Positions 9,285-18,970 of a stretch of DNA of 64,000 bases are shown piece after piece. The notes under the pieces are model-generated. The model ran no database searches and was not told where the DNA came from. It saw only the letters and a list, made by a program, of their open reading frames with translations. Source of the DNA: Brenneria populi (GTDB lineage: Bacteria > Pseudomonadota > Gammaproteobacteria > Enterobacterales > Enterobacteriaceae); assembly GCF_036016195.1 (NCBI RefSeq), contig NZ_JAYWTM010000009.1, forward strand, positions 62,001 to 126,000. Direction: 5' to 3'. A program made the position numbers and the translations under genes. Each line of letters starts with the position of its first letter. The stretch's first letter is position 1.

Positions 9285-11471
9285 TTACGCCAGGTCAAAG
9301 CGATCCAGCATCATCACTTTGTTCCACGCGGCGACGAAATCCTGCACGAACTTCGCCTGGGCGTCGGCGCTGGCGTACACTTCCGCCAGGGCGCGCAGCT
9401 GCGCGTTGGAGCCGAACACCAGGTCGGCGCGCGTTGCGGTCCACTTCACTTCTCCGCTGTCGCGGTCGCGTCCTTCATAGAGGCCGGCGCCGTCCGCAAC
9501 GGCTTTCCACGCGGTGCGCATATCCAGCAGGTTGACGAAGAAGTCGTTGGTCAGCGTGCCCGGCCGCCGCGTAAAGACGCCGTTGGCGGAGCCGTCGGCA
9601 TTGATGTTGATGGCGCGCAGGCCGCCTATCAGCACGGTCAGTTCCGGCGCGCTCAGCGTCAGCAACTGCGCCTTGTCGATCAGCGCCACCTCGGCCGGCG
9701 TCGCCAGTCCGGCCATCTCGTAGTTGCGAAAGCCGTCCGCGGCCGGTTCCAGCTTGGAGAAGGAATCGACGTCGGTCTGCTCTTGAGAAGCATCGGTGCG
9801 GCCCGGCGTAAAGGGGACCGTCACCTTCTGGCCGGCCGCCTGCGCCGCCTGTTCGATCCCGGCGTTGCCCGCCAGCACGATCAGATCCGCCAGAGACACC
9901 TGCTTACCGCCGCTCGCTTCCTGATTGAACTCGCGTCGGATGGCTTCCAACGCGCCCAGCACTTTGGCCAACTGTTCGGGCTGGTTGACTTCCCAGTCTT
10001 TTTGCGGCGCCAGGCGGATGCGCGCGCCGTCGGCGCCGCCGCGCTTATCGCCGCCGCGGAAGGTGGAGGCCGAAGCCCAGGCGGTGCCAACCAGTTCGGA
10101 GACGCTCAAACCCGCTTCCAGCACTTTGGCCTTAAGCGTCGCGGCGTCCGCCTCGTCAATCAGCGGATGATTGACGGCGGGCAGCGGATCTTGCCAAATC
10201 AGCTCTTCCCGCGGAACTTCCGGGCCGAGGTAGCGCGAGCGCGGCCCCATGTCGCGGTGGGTCAGCTTGAACCAGGCGCGGGCGAACGCTTCGGCGAACG
10301 CCTGCGGGTTCTCCAGGAATCGGCGTGAAATTTTCTCGTAGATCGGATCGACGCGCAGCGACAGGTCGGTGGTCAGCATGGTCGGCTTGCGCTTTCTCGA
10401 CGGGTCGTGCGGGTCGGGAATGATCTCCTCGGCGTCCTTAGCCTCCCACTGGATCAGGCCGGCCGGGCTGCGGGTCTGGACCCACTCATATTTGAACAGG
10501 TTTTCGAAAAAGTAGTTGCTCCACTGCGCCGGCGTCTGCGTCCAGACGACCTCCAGGCCGCTGCCGATGGCGTCGCCGCCGTGGCCGGCGCCGTAATCGC
10601 TGGCCCAGCCAAGCCCCTGCGCCTCCAGGCCGGCGGCTTCGGGGTCCGCCCCTTTATGCGACTCCGGCGCCGCGCCGTGGGTTTTGCCGAAGGTGTGGCC
10701 GCCGCCGATCAGCGCGACGGTTTCCTCGTCGTTCATCCCCATGCGCGCGAACGTCACGCGGATGGCGTGGGCCGCCGCCGCCGCATCGCCGCTGGCGTTC
10801 GGGCCTTCCGGGTTGACATAGATCAGGCCCATCTCGGTGGCGCCGAGATTCGCGTCGAGCTTATCGGCCGGCCGGTGGGAGGCCCAGGTGGTTTCGGAAC
10901 CCCAGTTGACGTCCAGATCCGGCTCCCAGGTGTCTGCGCGCCCTCCGCCGAAACCGAAGGTGCGGAACCCCATGGTTTCCAGCGCCACGTTGCCGGTCAG
11001 GATAAACAGGTCGGCCCAGGAGATCGCCTGGCCGTATTTTTGCTTGATCGGCCACAGCAGGCGGCGGGATTTGTCGATATTGACGTTGTCCGGCCAGGCG
11101 TTCAGCGGGGCGAAACGCTGCTGACCGCGCCCGCCGCCGCCGCGGCCGTCGGCGGCGCGGTAGGTGCCGGCGCTGTGCCACGCCATGCGGATAAATTGCG
11201 GTCCGTAGTGGCCGAAGTCGGCGGGCCACCAATCTTGCGAATCCGTCATCAGCTTGCGCAGATCGTTCTTCAGCGCCTGATAATCCAGCTTCTTGAAGGC
11301 TTCGCGATAGTTGAATGTCGGGTCGAGGGGATTCGAGCGAGATGAGTGCTGACTCAGCAGATCGACGCGCAGTTGATTCGGCCACCAGTCGCGGTTGGTG
11401 GTGCCGCCGCCGGCGAGGCCGTGTTTACCGGCGGCGTCGTGTGAAAATGGGCACTTTGCTTCAGTTGACAT
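9285..11471 (-). CDS. katG: Catalase-peroxidase KatG
   Basis: KatG is a bifunctional haem enzyme that removes H2O2 by catalase and peroxidase reactions. The 728 residues are close to the E. coli length. Visible active-site residues are Arg95, Trp98 and His99 on the distal side (IRMAWHSAGTYR), proximal haem ligand His259 (GGGHTFGKTHG), and the Met-Tyr-Trp adduct residues Trp98, Tyr218 and Met244 at the expected spacing. The N-terminal half is catalytic and the C-terminal half is the inactive duplicate. No signal peptide is seen, so it is cytoplasmic. It is a single-gene unit with its own terminator, and a possible OxyR site lies upstream. Confidence 0.98.
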   Translation of the reverse strand: MSTEAKCPFSHDAAGKHGLAGGGTTNRDWWPNQLRVDLLSQHSSRSNPLDPTFNYREAFKKLDYQALKNDLRKLMTDSQDWWPADFGHYGPQFIRMAWHSAGTYRAADGRGGGGRGQQRFAPLNAWPDNVNIDKSRRLLWPIKQKYGQAISWADLFILTGNVALETMGFRTFGFGGGRADTWEPDLDVNWGSETTWASHRPADKLDANLGATEMGLIYVNPEGPNASGDAAAAAHAIRVTFARMGMNDEETVALIGGGHTFGKTHGAAPESHKGADPEAAGLEAQGLGWASDYGAGHGGDAIGSGLEVVWTQTPAQWSNYFFENLFKYEWVQTRSPAGLIQWEAKDAEEIIPDPHDPSRKRKPTMLTTDLSLRVDPIYEKISRRFLENPQAFAEAFARAWFKLTHRDMGPRSRYLGPEVPREELIWQDPLPAVNHPLIDEADAATLKAKVLEAGLSVSELVGTAWASASTFRGGDKRGGADGARIRLAPQKDWEVNQPEQLAKVLGALEAIRREFNQEASGGKQVSLADLIVLAGNAGIEQAAQAAGQKVTVPFTPGRTDASQEQTDVDSFSKLEPAADGFRNYEMAGLATPAEVALIDKAQLLTLSAPELTVLIGGLRAININADGSANGVFTRRPGTLTNDFFVNLLDMRTAWKAVADGAGLYEGRDRDSGEVKWTATRADLVFGSNAQLRALAEVYASADAQAKFVQDFVAAWNKVMMLDRFDLA

Positions 11472-11708
11472 AATATCCTCTACCTTGTTCTGAGTAATCG
11501 GCTATCCGGTCTCGTCGGGCTGCCGGATTCCAGATGATGGGCACGACAATGCTTTTACTGACGCGGTTCGGTAATGCCGTCCGCCGTTTCCGCGCGGCCG
11601 TCGTCTGCGGCGCCGGTTGCGGCGGTCTGGCTGCGTTGACCGACGTCGTCCGTGGGGCGCTTCGGTTAACGCTGGATTCATCTTAGAGTTTGTCTGGTTA
11701 TAGATAAA

Positions 11709-11745
11709 ATCGAATACAATTAACATTGCAATAGGAGGGGGCTAT
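11709..11745 (-). promoter_or_regulatory. Candidate OxyR site upstream of katG
   Basis: ATAG-N7-CTAT (11731-11745) matches one OxyR element exactly. After a 7-base spacer a second, weaker element (11709-11723, ATCG-N7-TTAA) follows. The four-half-site spacing is the OxyR pattern. It is about 240 bases from the katG start, which is rather far. The remainder of 11472-11838 shows no gene; a G/C hairpin at 11779-11797 lies just downstream of uxaA but lacks a T tract. Confidence 0.4.
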
Positions 11746-11838
11746 CTAAACGGCCCGGGGCGGCGGGAAGCGCGAACGGCGCCGCCCGAAGCGGCGCTGA
11801 ATGTGGTGCGCGAAGGTTGAAGATGCGGCGGGCCGCCT

Positions 11839-13329
11839 TTATAACGTGACGCCGCTTTTAAAGATCGCCAGTTCGCGAAAGTCATTCACTTCGTTGCATG
11901 CGGGTTTGCCGTTGGCAATCGCTACGATCAGATCGACGAACTCCTGCAACAGCGTATCCATATCGACGCCGTGGATCAGCCGGCCGGCGTCAAAGTCTAT
12001 CCAATGCGGTTTTCTCGCCGCCAGCTCGCTGTTGGTGGCCAGCTTGACCGTCGGCACGAAGCCGCCGTAGGGCGTGCCCCGTCCGGTACTGAATAGCACC
12101 ATATGGCAGCCGGCGCCCGCTAATGCGCTGGTGGCGACGGCGTCGTTGCCGGGAGCGCTTAACAGGTTCAATCCGGCGGTTTTTAGCCGTTCGGCGTATT
12201 TTAATACATCAACCACCTGACTCTGCCCGGCCTTCTGGGTACAGCCCAGCGACTTTTCCTCAAGCGTGGTGATGCCTCCGGCCTTGTTTCCCGGCGAGGG
12301 GTTCTCATAGATGGGCTGATGGTGGTCGATGAAGTATTGCTTGAAATCGTTCACCATGCTGACGGTTTTGTCGAATGTCTCCGCGTCGCGGCAGCGGCTC
12401 ATTAAGATCCGCTCCGCGCCGAACATCTCGGGCACTTCGGTCAATACCGAGGTGCCCCCGTTGCCGATCGCATAGTCGGAAAAGCGTCCCAGCAACGGGT
12501 TGGCGGTAATACCGGACAATCCGTCGGAACCGCCGCACTCCAAACCGAACTTTAACTCGCTCAGCCAGCCAGGCTCGCGCCGGTCCTGCCGCATCGCCTG
12601 GTATAACGACTGTAACAGCGCCAGACCGACCGACACCTCGTCGTCCTGCTGCTGACACACCATGAATCGCACCCGCTGAGGATCGACATCCCCCAGCGTG
12701 TTGCGAAAGGCGTCCACCTGGTTGTTTTCGCAGCCCAGGCCGATCACCAGTACCGCGCCGGCATGCGGATGGTGAACCATATTCTGCAGCATGGTTCGGG
12801 TGTTGTCGTGGTCGTCGCCGAGCTGCGAACAGCCGAACGGGTGGCTAAACAGATAGACGCCGTCGATTCCCGCGGTCTCGGGGTGGGCGCGTAAAAAGCG
12901 CTGCTGGATTTGCCGGGCGATGCCGTTGACGCAGCCCACGGTCGGGACGATCCACAGCTCATTGCGAATGCCCACCGCGCCGCCGGCTCGGCGATACAGC
13001 CGTATCGGCCGATCCGGCAACGGCGCCGGCAGTACGCCGGGCTGCGGCCGGTAGGTATAGCTATCCAGATCGCTCAGATTGGTTTTGGCGTTGTGCGTAT
13101 GGATATGTTCGCCGGCCGCGATCGCGCTCAGGGCATGGCCGATAGGCAAACCGTATTTCATGATGTGCTGTCCGGCCTGTAGCGGGATCAGGGCGCATTT
13201 ATGCCCGCGGGCCACCGGCGACGCCAGGATGAGCGTGCGGCCCTCAACCTCGACCCGTTCGCCGCCGGCGAGGTCGCGCAGTGCGACGCCGACATTGTCC
13301 AGCGGATGTATTTTTATCATATCTTGCAT
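11839..13329 (-). CDS. uxaA: Altronate dehydratase UxaA
   Basis: UxaA dehydrates D-altronate to 2-keto-3-deoxy-D-gluconate (KDG). The 496 residues are collinear with E. coli UxaA, including the SAF-like N terminus (ARGHKCALIPLQAG), TVGCVNGIARQI, the Cys-containing GLECGGSDGLSGITANP and the C-terminal FRELAIFKSGVTL. The ATG has AAGG seven bases upstream. It is the last gene of lgoD-uxaB-uxaA and lies 9 bases after uxaB. In this setting it completes conversion of L-galactonate to KDG. No kdgK/kdgA lies in the window, so KDG metabolism must be encoded elsewhere. Confidence 0.97.
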   Translation of the reverse strand: MQDMIKIHPLDNVGVALRDLAGGERVEVEGRTLILASPVARGHKCALIPLQAGQHIMKYGLPIGHALSAIAAGEHIHTHNAKTNLSDLDSYTYRPQPGVLPAPLPDRPIRLYRRAGGAVGIRNELWIVPTVGCVNGIARQIQQRFLRAHPETAGIDGVYLFSHPFGCSQLGDDHDNTRTMLQNMVHHPHAGAVLVIGLGCENNQVDAFRNTLGDVDPQRVRFMVCQQQDDEVSVGLALLQSLYQAMRQDRREPGWLSELKFGLECGGSDGLSGITANPLLGRFSDYAIGNGGTSVLTEVPEMFGAERILMSRCRDAETFDKTVSMVNDFKQYFIDHHQPIYENPSPGNKAGGITTLEEKSLGCTQKAGQSQVVDVLKYAERLKTAGLNLLSAPGNDAVATSALAGAGCHMVLFSTGRGTPYGGFVPTVKLATNSELAARKPHWIDFDAGRLIHGVDMDTLLQEFVDLIVAIANGKPACNEVNDFRELAIFKSGVTL

Positions 13330-13338
13330 GGGAGCACC

Positions 13339-14790
13339 TTAACGACAAGCGGCCAAAGCAGCGCGCATCCCCTGAGTTTGGATATCCTGCAGCCGGCGGG
13401 CGACGGTTTCCGTCAGCTGTGGAACCGTATTCAGATCCGCGCCCCAGTGTTCGCGGTCGGCCAGCACGCTTTGCGCCAGGTCGCCGAGCGTGGCGGCGCC
13501 GGCATCGACCGCCTGCCAGAGGGCGGCGAAGCGATCGAGCCAGCGGGCGTCGTCCTGTAAGGGGTAGCTCTCGTCCCGGCGTTTGCCGCGATAAAACATC
13601 AATAGCGCGGCGAGGGCGAAGGTCAGACGCGGCGGCAGCCGATGGTTCCTGCGCTGATAAGCCAGCAGCTGCGGCAAAATTCGGGTGCGGAATTTGGTCA
13701 TGCCGTTAAGGGCGATGGCGAGCAGCTGGTGTTGGATAAACGGGTTGCGGAACCGGCTCAGCACCGCCAGGGCGAAGTCGCGCAGCTCTTCCGGCGGCAG
13801 ATCAAGCACCGGGACGATCTCCTGCGCGATCGCCTGTTCGACAAGCCGGCTGATTTGCGCGTCGTCCATCGCTTCGCCCACGGTATTCAATCCGGCCAGA
13901 AACGCCACCGGAACCAGCGCGGTATGGGCGCCGTTCAAAATCGCCACCTTGCGTTCCTTATACGGTTTGATGTCGTCGACAATTCGAATGTTCAGCGGGT
14001 AATCATCCAGATGCAGCGCTCGCGCCAGCCACTGCGGCCCCTGAATAACAAACAGATAGAAATGTTCGGCGGTATCAAGAAACGCATCGCGGTAGCCCAG
14101 CCGCCGCTCCAGCGCCGCCGCCTCATCGCGCGGGTAGCCGGTGACGATTCTATCGACCAGCGTAGAGCAAAACGTATTGTGCGCGCTCAGCCAATGTACG
14201 AACGCCTCTCCCAGCCGCCACTGCCGGGCGTAGCGCAGCACCAGCGTTTGCAGCGCTTCGCCGTTATAGTCGATCAGTTCGCAGGGCAGTATCACCCACC
14301 CCTTGTCCGCCGCGCCGTCGAAATGCCTGAAACGCTCATAGAGCAGACGGGTCAGTTTGGCGGGGAAGCTGGCCGGGGGCGCGTCATCGAAGCCGTCCTG
14401 CTCCAGATAGCCGATCCCGGCTTCGGTGGTGTTGGAAAACACCCAGCGCATCTCCGGATTGCGCGCCAGCGCTAAATACTCCTCAAACTGCTGATAAACA
14501 TTAATTTCCCGGTTGACCGAGCGAATAATCCGCGCCTCGCTGACGCTGTCGCCATGCGGGTTTAGGCCGCGAATAATCGTGGTATAGAGTCCATCCTGGG
14601 CGTTCAGCGAAGGGGGCGCGTCGCTGTCGATCGGCCGGACGATCACCACGCCGGCATTGAGGGCGGTGTGCTCATTGAGCAAATCCAATTGCCAATCGAC
14701 GAACGCGCGCAGAAAGTTTCCCTCGCCGAATTGGATGATTTTTTCGGGATGGCGGCGGCCGGGAAAATCGTGACGATTCAGCGTTAACAT
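13339..14790 (-). CDS. uxaB: Tagaturonate reductase UxaB
   Basis: UxaB reduces D-tagaturonate to D-altronate with NADH. The 483 residues equal the E. coli length. The N-terminal IIQFGEGNFLRAFVDWQLDLL is the dinucleotide-binding start of the mannitol-dehydrogenase/UxaB family, and the catalytic-region motif DDIKPYKERKVAILNGAHTALVP is present. It lies between lgoD (66 bases upstream) and uxaA (9 bases downstream) on the same strand. In E. coli uxaAB sits with uxaC; here uxaC is absent and lgoD supplies tagaturonate instead. Confidence 0.96.
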   Translation of the reverse strand: MLTLNRHDFPGRRHPEKIIQFGEGNFLRAFVDWQLDLLNEHTALNAGVVIVRPIDSDAPPSLNAQDGLYTTIIRGLNPHGDSVSEARIIRSVNREINVYQQFEEYLALARNPEMRWVFSNTTEAGIGYLEQDGFDDAPPASFPAKLTRLLYERFRHFDGAADKGWVILPCELIDYNGEALQTLVLRYARQWRLGEAFVHWLSAHNTFCSTLVDRIVTGYPRDEAAALERRLGYRDAFLDTAEHFYLFVIQGPQWLARALHLDDYPLNIRIVDDIKPYKERKVAILNGAHTALVPVAFLAGLNTVGEAMDDAQISRLVEQAIAQEIVPVLDLPPEELRDFALAVLSRFRNPFIQHQLLAIALNGMTKFRTRILPQLLAYQRRNHRLPPRLTFALAALLMFYRGKRRDESYPLQDDARWLDRFAALWQAVDAGAATLGDLAQSVLADREHWGADLNTVPQLTETVARRLQDIQTQGMRAALAACR

Positions 14791-14856
14791 AGCGATATCC
14801 TTAAGTGAAAAGCGTTATCGGGATGGCGTCCCGAGAGATGATGGGGTCGCCATGAT

Positions 14857-15888
14857 TCAGAACTGAATCACGCCCTTGATGAGCGCCCTGTTCTTCACCA
14901 CGTCCGTTTCATACACTTCGGCCAGCGTATGAAAATCAAAGCGATGCGTGAGCATCATGTCCGCGGAGAGTTTTCCCGCCGCCATTAAGCGGCCGACTTT
15001 GGCGAAGTCCTCCTCGGTGGCGTTGCGGCTGCCCATCATCGTGGTCTCTTTTTTGTGGAAGTCCGGATCGGCAAAGCTGAGATCGCCTTTGAACAAGCCG
15101 ACAAAGACGATGCTGCCGCCGTGGCGGATGAGGTTAACGCTGTTATTCATCGCATGCTGGTTGCCGGTGGCGTCGATGACCTTTAGCGGCAGCGCGCCCG
15201 AGAACGCCTCACGCAGCTGCCGTTCGAATGCTTCTGCCGCGGGGTCCAGGGTGGCGATCTCCAGTTTCTCTGCCACATGGCGGCGGCGTTCGGCGCTGGT
15301 GTCGGCCATGACCACCTGCGCGCCGTCGGCCTTGGCGATGGCCGCCACCCCCAGGCCGATCGGCCCGGCGCCGACCACCAGCACCTGTTCGTCGGGTTGA
15401 ACGGCGGCGCGGCGCACGGCGTGGGCGCTGATGGCGAAAGGTTCGATCAGCGCGGCGGATACCGGATCGACGTCATCGACGATCAGTAAATTCTGTACCG
15501 GAACCGTGAGGTATTCGCAGAATCCGCCGTCCTGATGTACCCCGATGACCGAAATATTTTCACAGCAGTTGGTTTTGCCGCTCAGGCAGGAGCGGCACCG
15601 GTGGCAGGCGACATAGGGAATAACGGCAACCCGTTGACCGGCATGCATATTGTGCACGTTATTTCCCAGCGCGATCACTTCGCCGCAAATTTCATGACCT
15701 AAGACGCGCGGATAACTGAAAAAAGGCTGATTGCCGCCCCAGGCATGAATATCCGTACCGCAAATACCGACGTTTAAAATCTTGATTAACGCCTCGTCAT
15801 CTTTAGGTATCGGCTGTTTCCGCTGTTGATAAACCAGTTTTGTCGGTTCCTCGCAAACCAGCGTTTTCATGGTATTTATATTTTTCAT
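14857..15888 (-). CDS. lgoD: L-galactonate-5-dehydrogenase (zinc alcohol dehydrogenase)
   Basis: LgoD oxidises L-galactonate to D-tagaturonate with NAD+. The 343-residue medium-chain dehydrogenase closely resembles E. coli LgoD (YjjN): ICGTDIHAWGGNQPFFSYPRVLGHEICGE holds the catalytic zinc Cys, His and Glu, and a four-Cys structural zinc lobe (CHRCRSCLSGKTNCC) follows. The Rossmann motif is VVGAGPIGLG. The start at 15888 has GAGG nine bases upstream; Met7 is a less likely start. It heads lgoD-uxaB-uxaA and is divergent from lgoR. With its two neighbours it forms a complete L-galactonate to KDG route. Confidence 0.93.
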   Translation of the reverse strand: MKNINTMKTLVCEEPTKLVYQQRKQPIPKDDEALIKILNVGICGTDIHAWGGNQPFFSYPRVLGHEICGEVIALGNNVHNMHAGQRVAVIPYVACHRCRSCLSGKTNCCENISVIGVHQDGGFCEYLTVPVQNLLIVDDVDPVSAALIEPFAISAHAVRRAAVQPDEQVLVVGAGPIGLGVAAIAKADGAQVVMADTSAERRRHVAEKLEIATLDPAAEAFERQLREAFSGALPLKVIDATGNQHAMNNSVNLIRHGGSIVFVGLFKGDLSFADPDFHKKETTMMGSRNATEEDFAKVGRLMAAGKLSADMMLTHRFDFHTLAEVYETDVVKNRALIKGVIQF

Positions 15889-16029
15889 AAAAAAATCCTC
15901 GTGAAGGGTGGATTCTTTTATTAAATAAAAAAACGGTTTCGGGCTATGCCTTAGAAATTATTTGTGAGTCGCCGCTTAATATTCAGCTTTAAATTAGTTT
16001 TAAATGAATAAAAAGCCAAAGGAGCCATA
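15889..16029. promoter_or_regulatory. Divergent lgoD / lgoR promoter region
   Basis: This 141-base AT-rich gap lies between divergent genes and must hold both promoters and probably the LgoR operator. I could not define individual boxes with confidence. The run of T at the lgoD end belongs to its ribosome-site spacer. Confidence 0.5.
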
Positions 16030-16935
16030 ATGAGCCGCACGCAAAATCTTCGTCATAACGTGATCAATCAGATGATCGACGGCATCAGTAAAGGACATAT
16101 CCGCTCGCCGCTTCCTTCGCAGGCGGCCCTGGCGGAAATGTATAACGTCAGCCGCACCACGGTGAACCATACCCTGAGCTATTTGCATCGGCAGGGGGTA
16201 TTGGAAAAAGTGGGCGGCAATTATCTTATCATTCGCGATCCCACGGAGGATGACGGCTTCGACAGCGTCAGCCAGCCGCTCGAAGAGCAGACCCGCGTAT
16301 TTGAACGCGCCTTTTTCCATATGATTAATCAGCGAAAATTACGCGCGGGCGACAGTTTTTCCGAATTGCAGCTGGCGCGGGAAGCGATGGTCAGCCCGAT
16401 AGTGGTGCGCGAATTTTTACTGCGTTTTTGCCGCTATAACCTGATAGAGAGCATACGCCGCGGCCAGTGGCGCATGAAAAAATTCGATAAGGAGTATGCG
16501 GAAAAGCTGTTTGAACTCAGAGAGATGCTTGAGACTCACGCGCTGAATAAGTTTATGAATTTGCCGCCGGATGATGAACGCTGGCTACAGGCCAAAGAGC
16601 TGCTCGGCCGGCACCGTCAATTGCGTGAAACCATCGGCGATAACTACCGCACGTTCTCCCAGCTTGATCAGGCCTTTCATAAGTTAATCCTATCGGCGGC
16701 GAACAATCCGTTTTTCAACCAGTCTCTTGAGATTATATCGGTAATTTTTCACTTTCATTATCAATGGGATGAAAGAGATTTGAAACAGAGGAACATTATT
16801 GCCACCGATGAGCATATGGCGATACTGAGCGCGTTGATCTGCCGCAACGACCTCAATGCGATGCGCGAAATGCGCCAGCATCTGGATAGCGCCAAGCAGT
16901 CTATGCTGCACTCCATCAGTCAGTATGCCGACTAG
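16030..16935 (+). CDS. lgoR: GntR-family regulator LgoR
   Basis: The 301-residue product closely matches E. coli LgoR (YjjM), the activator of L-galactonate genes as I recall it. The start MSRTQNLRHNVINQMIDGI leads into a winged helix-turn-helix (PSQAALAEMYNVSRTTVNHTL). A second FadR/FCD-type ligand-binding domain covers about residues 90-295 (LFELREMLETHALNKF; FSQLDQAFHKLILSAANNPFFNQ). It is divergent from lgoD-uxaBA, as expected for a local regulator. It may also act on the dehydratase and MFS genes downstream, but that is inference. Confidence 0.93.
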   Translation: MSRTQNLRHNVINQMIDGISKGHIRSPLPSQAALAEMYNVSRTTVNHTLSYLHRQGVLEKVGGNYLIIRDPTEDDGFDSVSQPLEEQTRVFERAFFHMINQRKLRAGDSFSELQLAREAMVSPIVVREFLLRFCRYNLIESIRRGQWRMKKFDKEYAEKLFELREMLETHALNKFMNLPPDDERWLQAKELLGRHRQLRETIGDNYRTFSQLDQAFHKLILSAANNPFFNQSLEIISVIFHFHYQWDERDLKQRNIIATDEHMAILSALICRNDLNAMREMRQHLDSAKQSMLHSISQYAD

Positions 16936-17573
16936 CCGGCGCGTCGCGGCGCTTTTTATGCCGCCGGCGCCTTATGCTGGATATGACGAACTATTTGTTA
17001 CTAATGCATTGATATGTATCGATAATTTTATCCAGCCCGTCCATGCGTAAAGACTCCGCCGGGCAAAAAAACCGATAAAAAGCCGATTAAAAGCCGATTA
17101 AAAACAGCAAAATATTAAACGCTGCACGAATCTGCGACAAAAAGGCGCGATGCTGATAATTATCCCTCTATTCTCAAACGCACCGGATTGTGTTTGCGCA
17201 ATGAGGTGAAAATTAACAACGGAATAGGTGAAAAAGTTTTAGCCTGAGCGTTATCGAATTAACAAATCGGTCGTCATGGTAAACGTTTTTAACCATTTTA
17301 ATTCGTGGCGCAGCGTTATTTTTATAAAAAGAGAGAGAAGCATTACGGCGATTTATTATTTATCGTGAAATAAATCGTTACGCCGTAAATGAGTAAATTC
17401 CTGACCGAAGAGTTAGCGTCTCTGATAAATGCGTCGTTATGGATAGCGCCATTAAAACTAAATGAGATCAGTGGCAAATATCGATTAATGGCCCGGATAG
17501 GGTCGGGGTCGATATGAGAATCATTGATGTATTGGCAGCCTGAAATTTATTGGTTTTCGAGCCGAGGAATAAA
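16936..17573 (+). promoter_or_regulatory. Long non-coding stretch before the enolase-family dehydratase
   Basis: These 638 bases hold no convincing gene. They are AT-rich. A short direct repeat (AAAGCCGATT, two to three copies) sits at about 17080-17100. An inverted repeat ATGGT-N11-ACCAT lies at 17276-17296, which resembles a GntR-type operator. This is a plausible control region for the 17574 gene. Confidence 0.35.
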
Positions 17574-18881
17574 ATGAAAAGAAAAATAATTGAAATTGAA
17601 GTTAAAGATATCCGCTTCCCTACCTCAAGAAATCTTGATGGCTCCGATGCCATGAACGCCGTTTCGGACTACTCCGCCACCTATGTGACCTTGCGAACCG
17701 ACTCGGATGACGGGCTGGTCGGCAACGGTCTGACCTTCACCATCGGACGAGGAAACGAGCTGTGCGTGGAGGCGGTGAAATCGCTGTCCCGTTTGTTTGT
17801 CCAGGATCGCTATCTGGAAGATATTACCGCCAACTTCGGCAGCTACTGGCATGAGCTGGTGGCGGGCGATTGCCAGCTGCGCTGGGTCGGCCCGGAAAAA
17901 GGGGTGATACATCTCGCGACCGCGGCAATTATCAATGCCATGTGGGATCTGTGGGCCAAGAAAGAGGGCAAACCGGTCTGGAAACTGCTGGTGGATATGT
18001 CGCCGGAAGAGCTGGTCAACTGCGTCGATTTCAGCTATCTCACCGATGTGCTGACTCCCGAAGAGGCGATCACGCTGTTGCGCAAGGCGTCGACAACCAA
18101 GGCGCGGCGCGAAGAGGAGATGCTGCGCGACGGCTTCCCCGGCTATACCACGGCCGCGGGATGGCTGGGCTATTCCGAAGAGAAAATGCGTATGCTGGCG
18201 CGTCAGGCGGTTGCCGATGGCTGGACCCACCTGAAGCAGAAGGTGGGGGCGGATATTGAGCAGGATATTCGCCGGGCCACCATTTTGCGCGAAGAGCTGG
18301 GCTGGGATTATAAGCTGATGATGGACGCGAACCAGATCTGGAGCGTCGATCAGGCGGTGGAAAATATGCGCCGTTTGGCGAAGTTCGATCCCTGGTGGAT
18401 TGAAGAGCCTACCAGCCCGGACGACATTTTAGGCCACGCGGCGATTCGCCGGCGCATCGCCCCGATCGGCGTCGCCACCGGCGAACACGCCCACAATCGC
18501 GTGATGTTTAAACAGATGTTCCAGGCCGGCAGTCTCGATTTTTGCCAACTGGACCCCGCGCGGCTTGGGGGATTGAATGAGGTATTGGCCGTAATTTTAA
18601 TGGCGGCGAAATACAATATTCCGGTCTGTCCGCATGGCGGCGGAGTCGGCCTCTGCCAATATTCACAGAATATCGTTTTATTTGATTATATCGCCGTATC
18701 GGCGTCGCTGGATAAACGTGTTCTGGAATATGTCGACCATTTGCACGAAAACTTTCTGGAGCCCATCAATATTAAACGCGGCCACTATATGCCGCCCAAA
18801 ATGCCGGGCTACGGCGTAACCATGAAAGAAGCCTCTGTAGCGCAATTCGAGTACCCGAAAGGTACGGAGTGGCGCAGCTGA
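17574..18881 (+). CDS. Enolase-superfamily sugar-acid dehydratase (L-fuconate dehydratase type)
   Basis: The 435-residue product is collinear with L-fuconate dehydratase FucD of Xanthomonas (RFPTSRELDGSDAMN-like N terminus). It has the catalytic Lys in HLKQKVGAD, metal ligands Asp in MDANQIW, Glu in EEPTSPDD and Glu in TGEH, and the base His in CPHGGGVG. The family member known from Xanthomonas accepts L-fuconate and also L-galactonate-type acids, giving 2-keto-3-deoxy acids. I start at 17574, which has GAGG upstream; an ATG at 17550 lacks a ribosome site. It is followed by an MFS carrier and lies beside the L-galactonate genes. The true substrate (L-fuconate or L-galactonate) cannot be decided from sequence. 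Confidence 0.88.
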   Translation: MKRKIIEIEVKDIRFPTSRNLDGSDAMNAVSDYSATYVTLRTDSDDGLVGNGLTFTIGRGNELCVEAVKSLSRLFVQDRYLEDITANFGSYWHELVAGDCQLRWVGPEKGVIHLATAAIINAMWDLWAKKEGKPVWKLLVDMSPEELVNCVDFSYLTDVLTPEEAITLLRKASTTKARREEEMLRDGFPGYTTAAGWLGYSEEKMRMLARQAVADGWTHLKQKVGADIEQDIRRATILREELGWDYKLMMDANQIWSVDQAVENMRRLAKFDPWWIEEPTSPDDILGHAAIRRRIAPIGVATGEHAHNRVMFKQMFQAGSLDFCQLDPARLGGLNEVLAVILMAAKYNIPVCPHGGGVGLCQYSQNIVLFDYIAVSASLDKRVLEYVDHLHENFLEPINIKRGHYMPPKMPGYGVTMKEASVAQFEYPKGTEWRS

Positions 18882-18970
18882 AAATCATATTAACCATCGT
18901 TATAACAACAGGTTGCATTTAATGCGATGGTTATATTCTACCATTATGAAAATGATAGAGGAGTGGGCCA

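Noticed and set aside
9267..10328. 353-residue ORF antisense to katG
   Set aside because: Shadow frame of katG with low-complexity Arg/Gly/Gln composition.
11502..11726. 74-residue ORF upstream of katG
   Set aside because: Arg-rich translation with no ribosome site; it overlaps the probable katG leader and looks like a chance frame.
17080..17100. Short direct repeats as a possible CRISPR or iteron array
   Set aside because: Only two to three copies of a 10-base motif without spacers; too short and too few.
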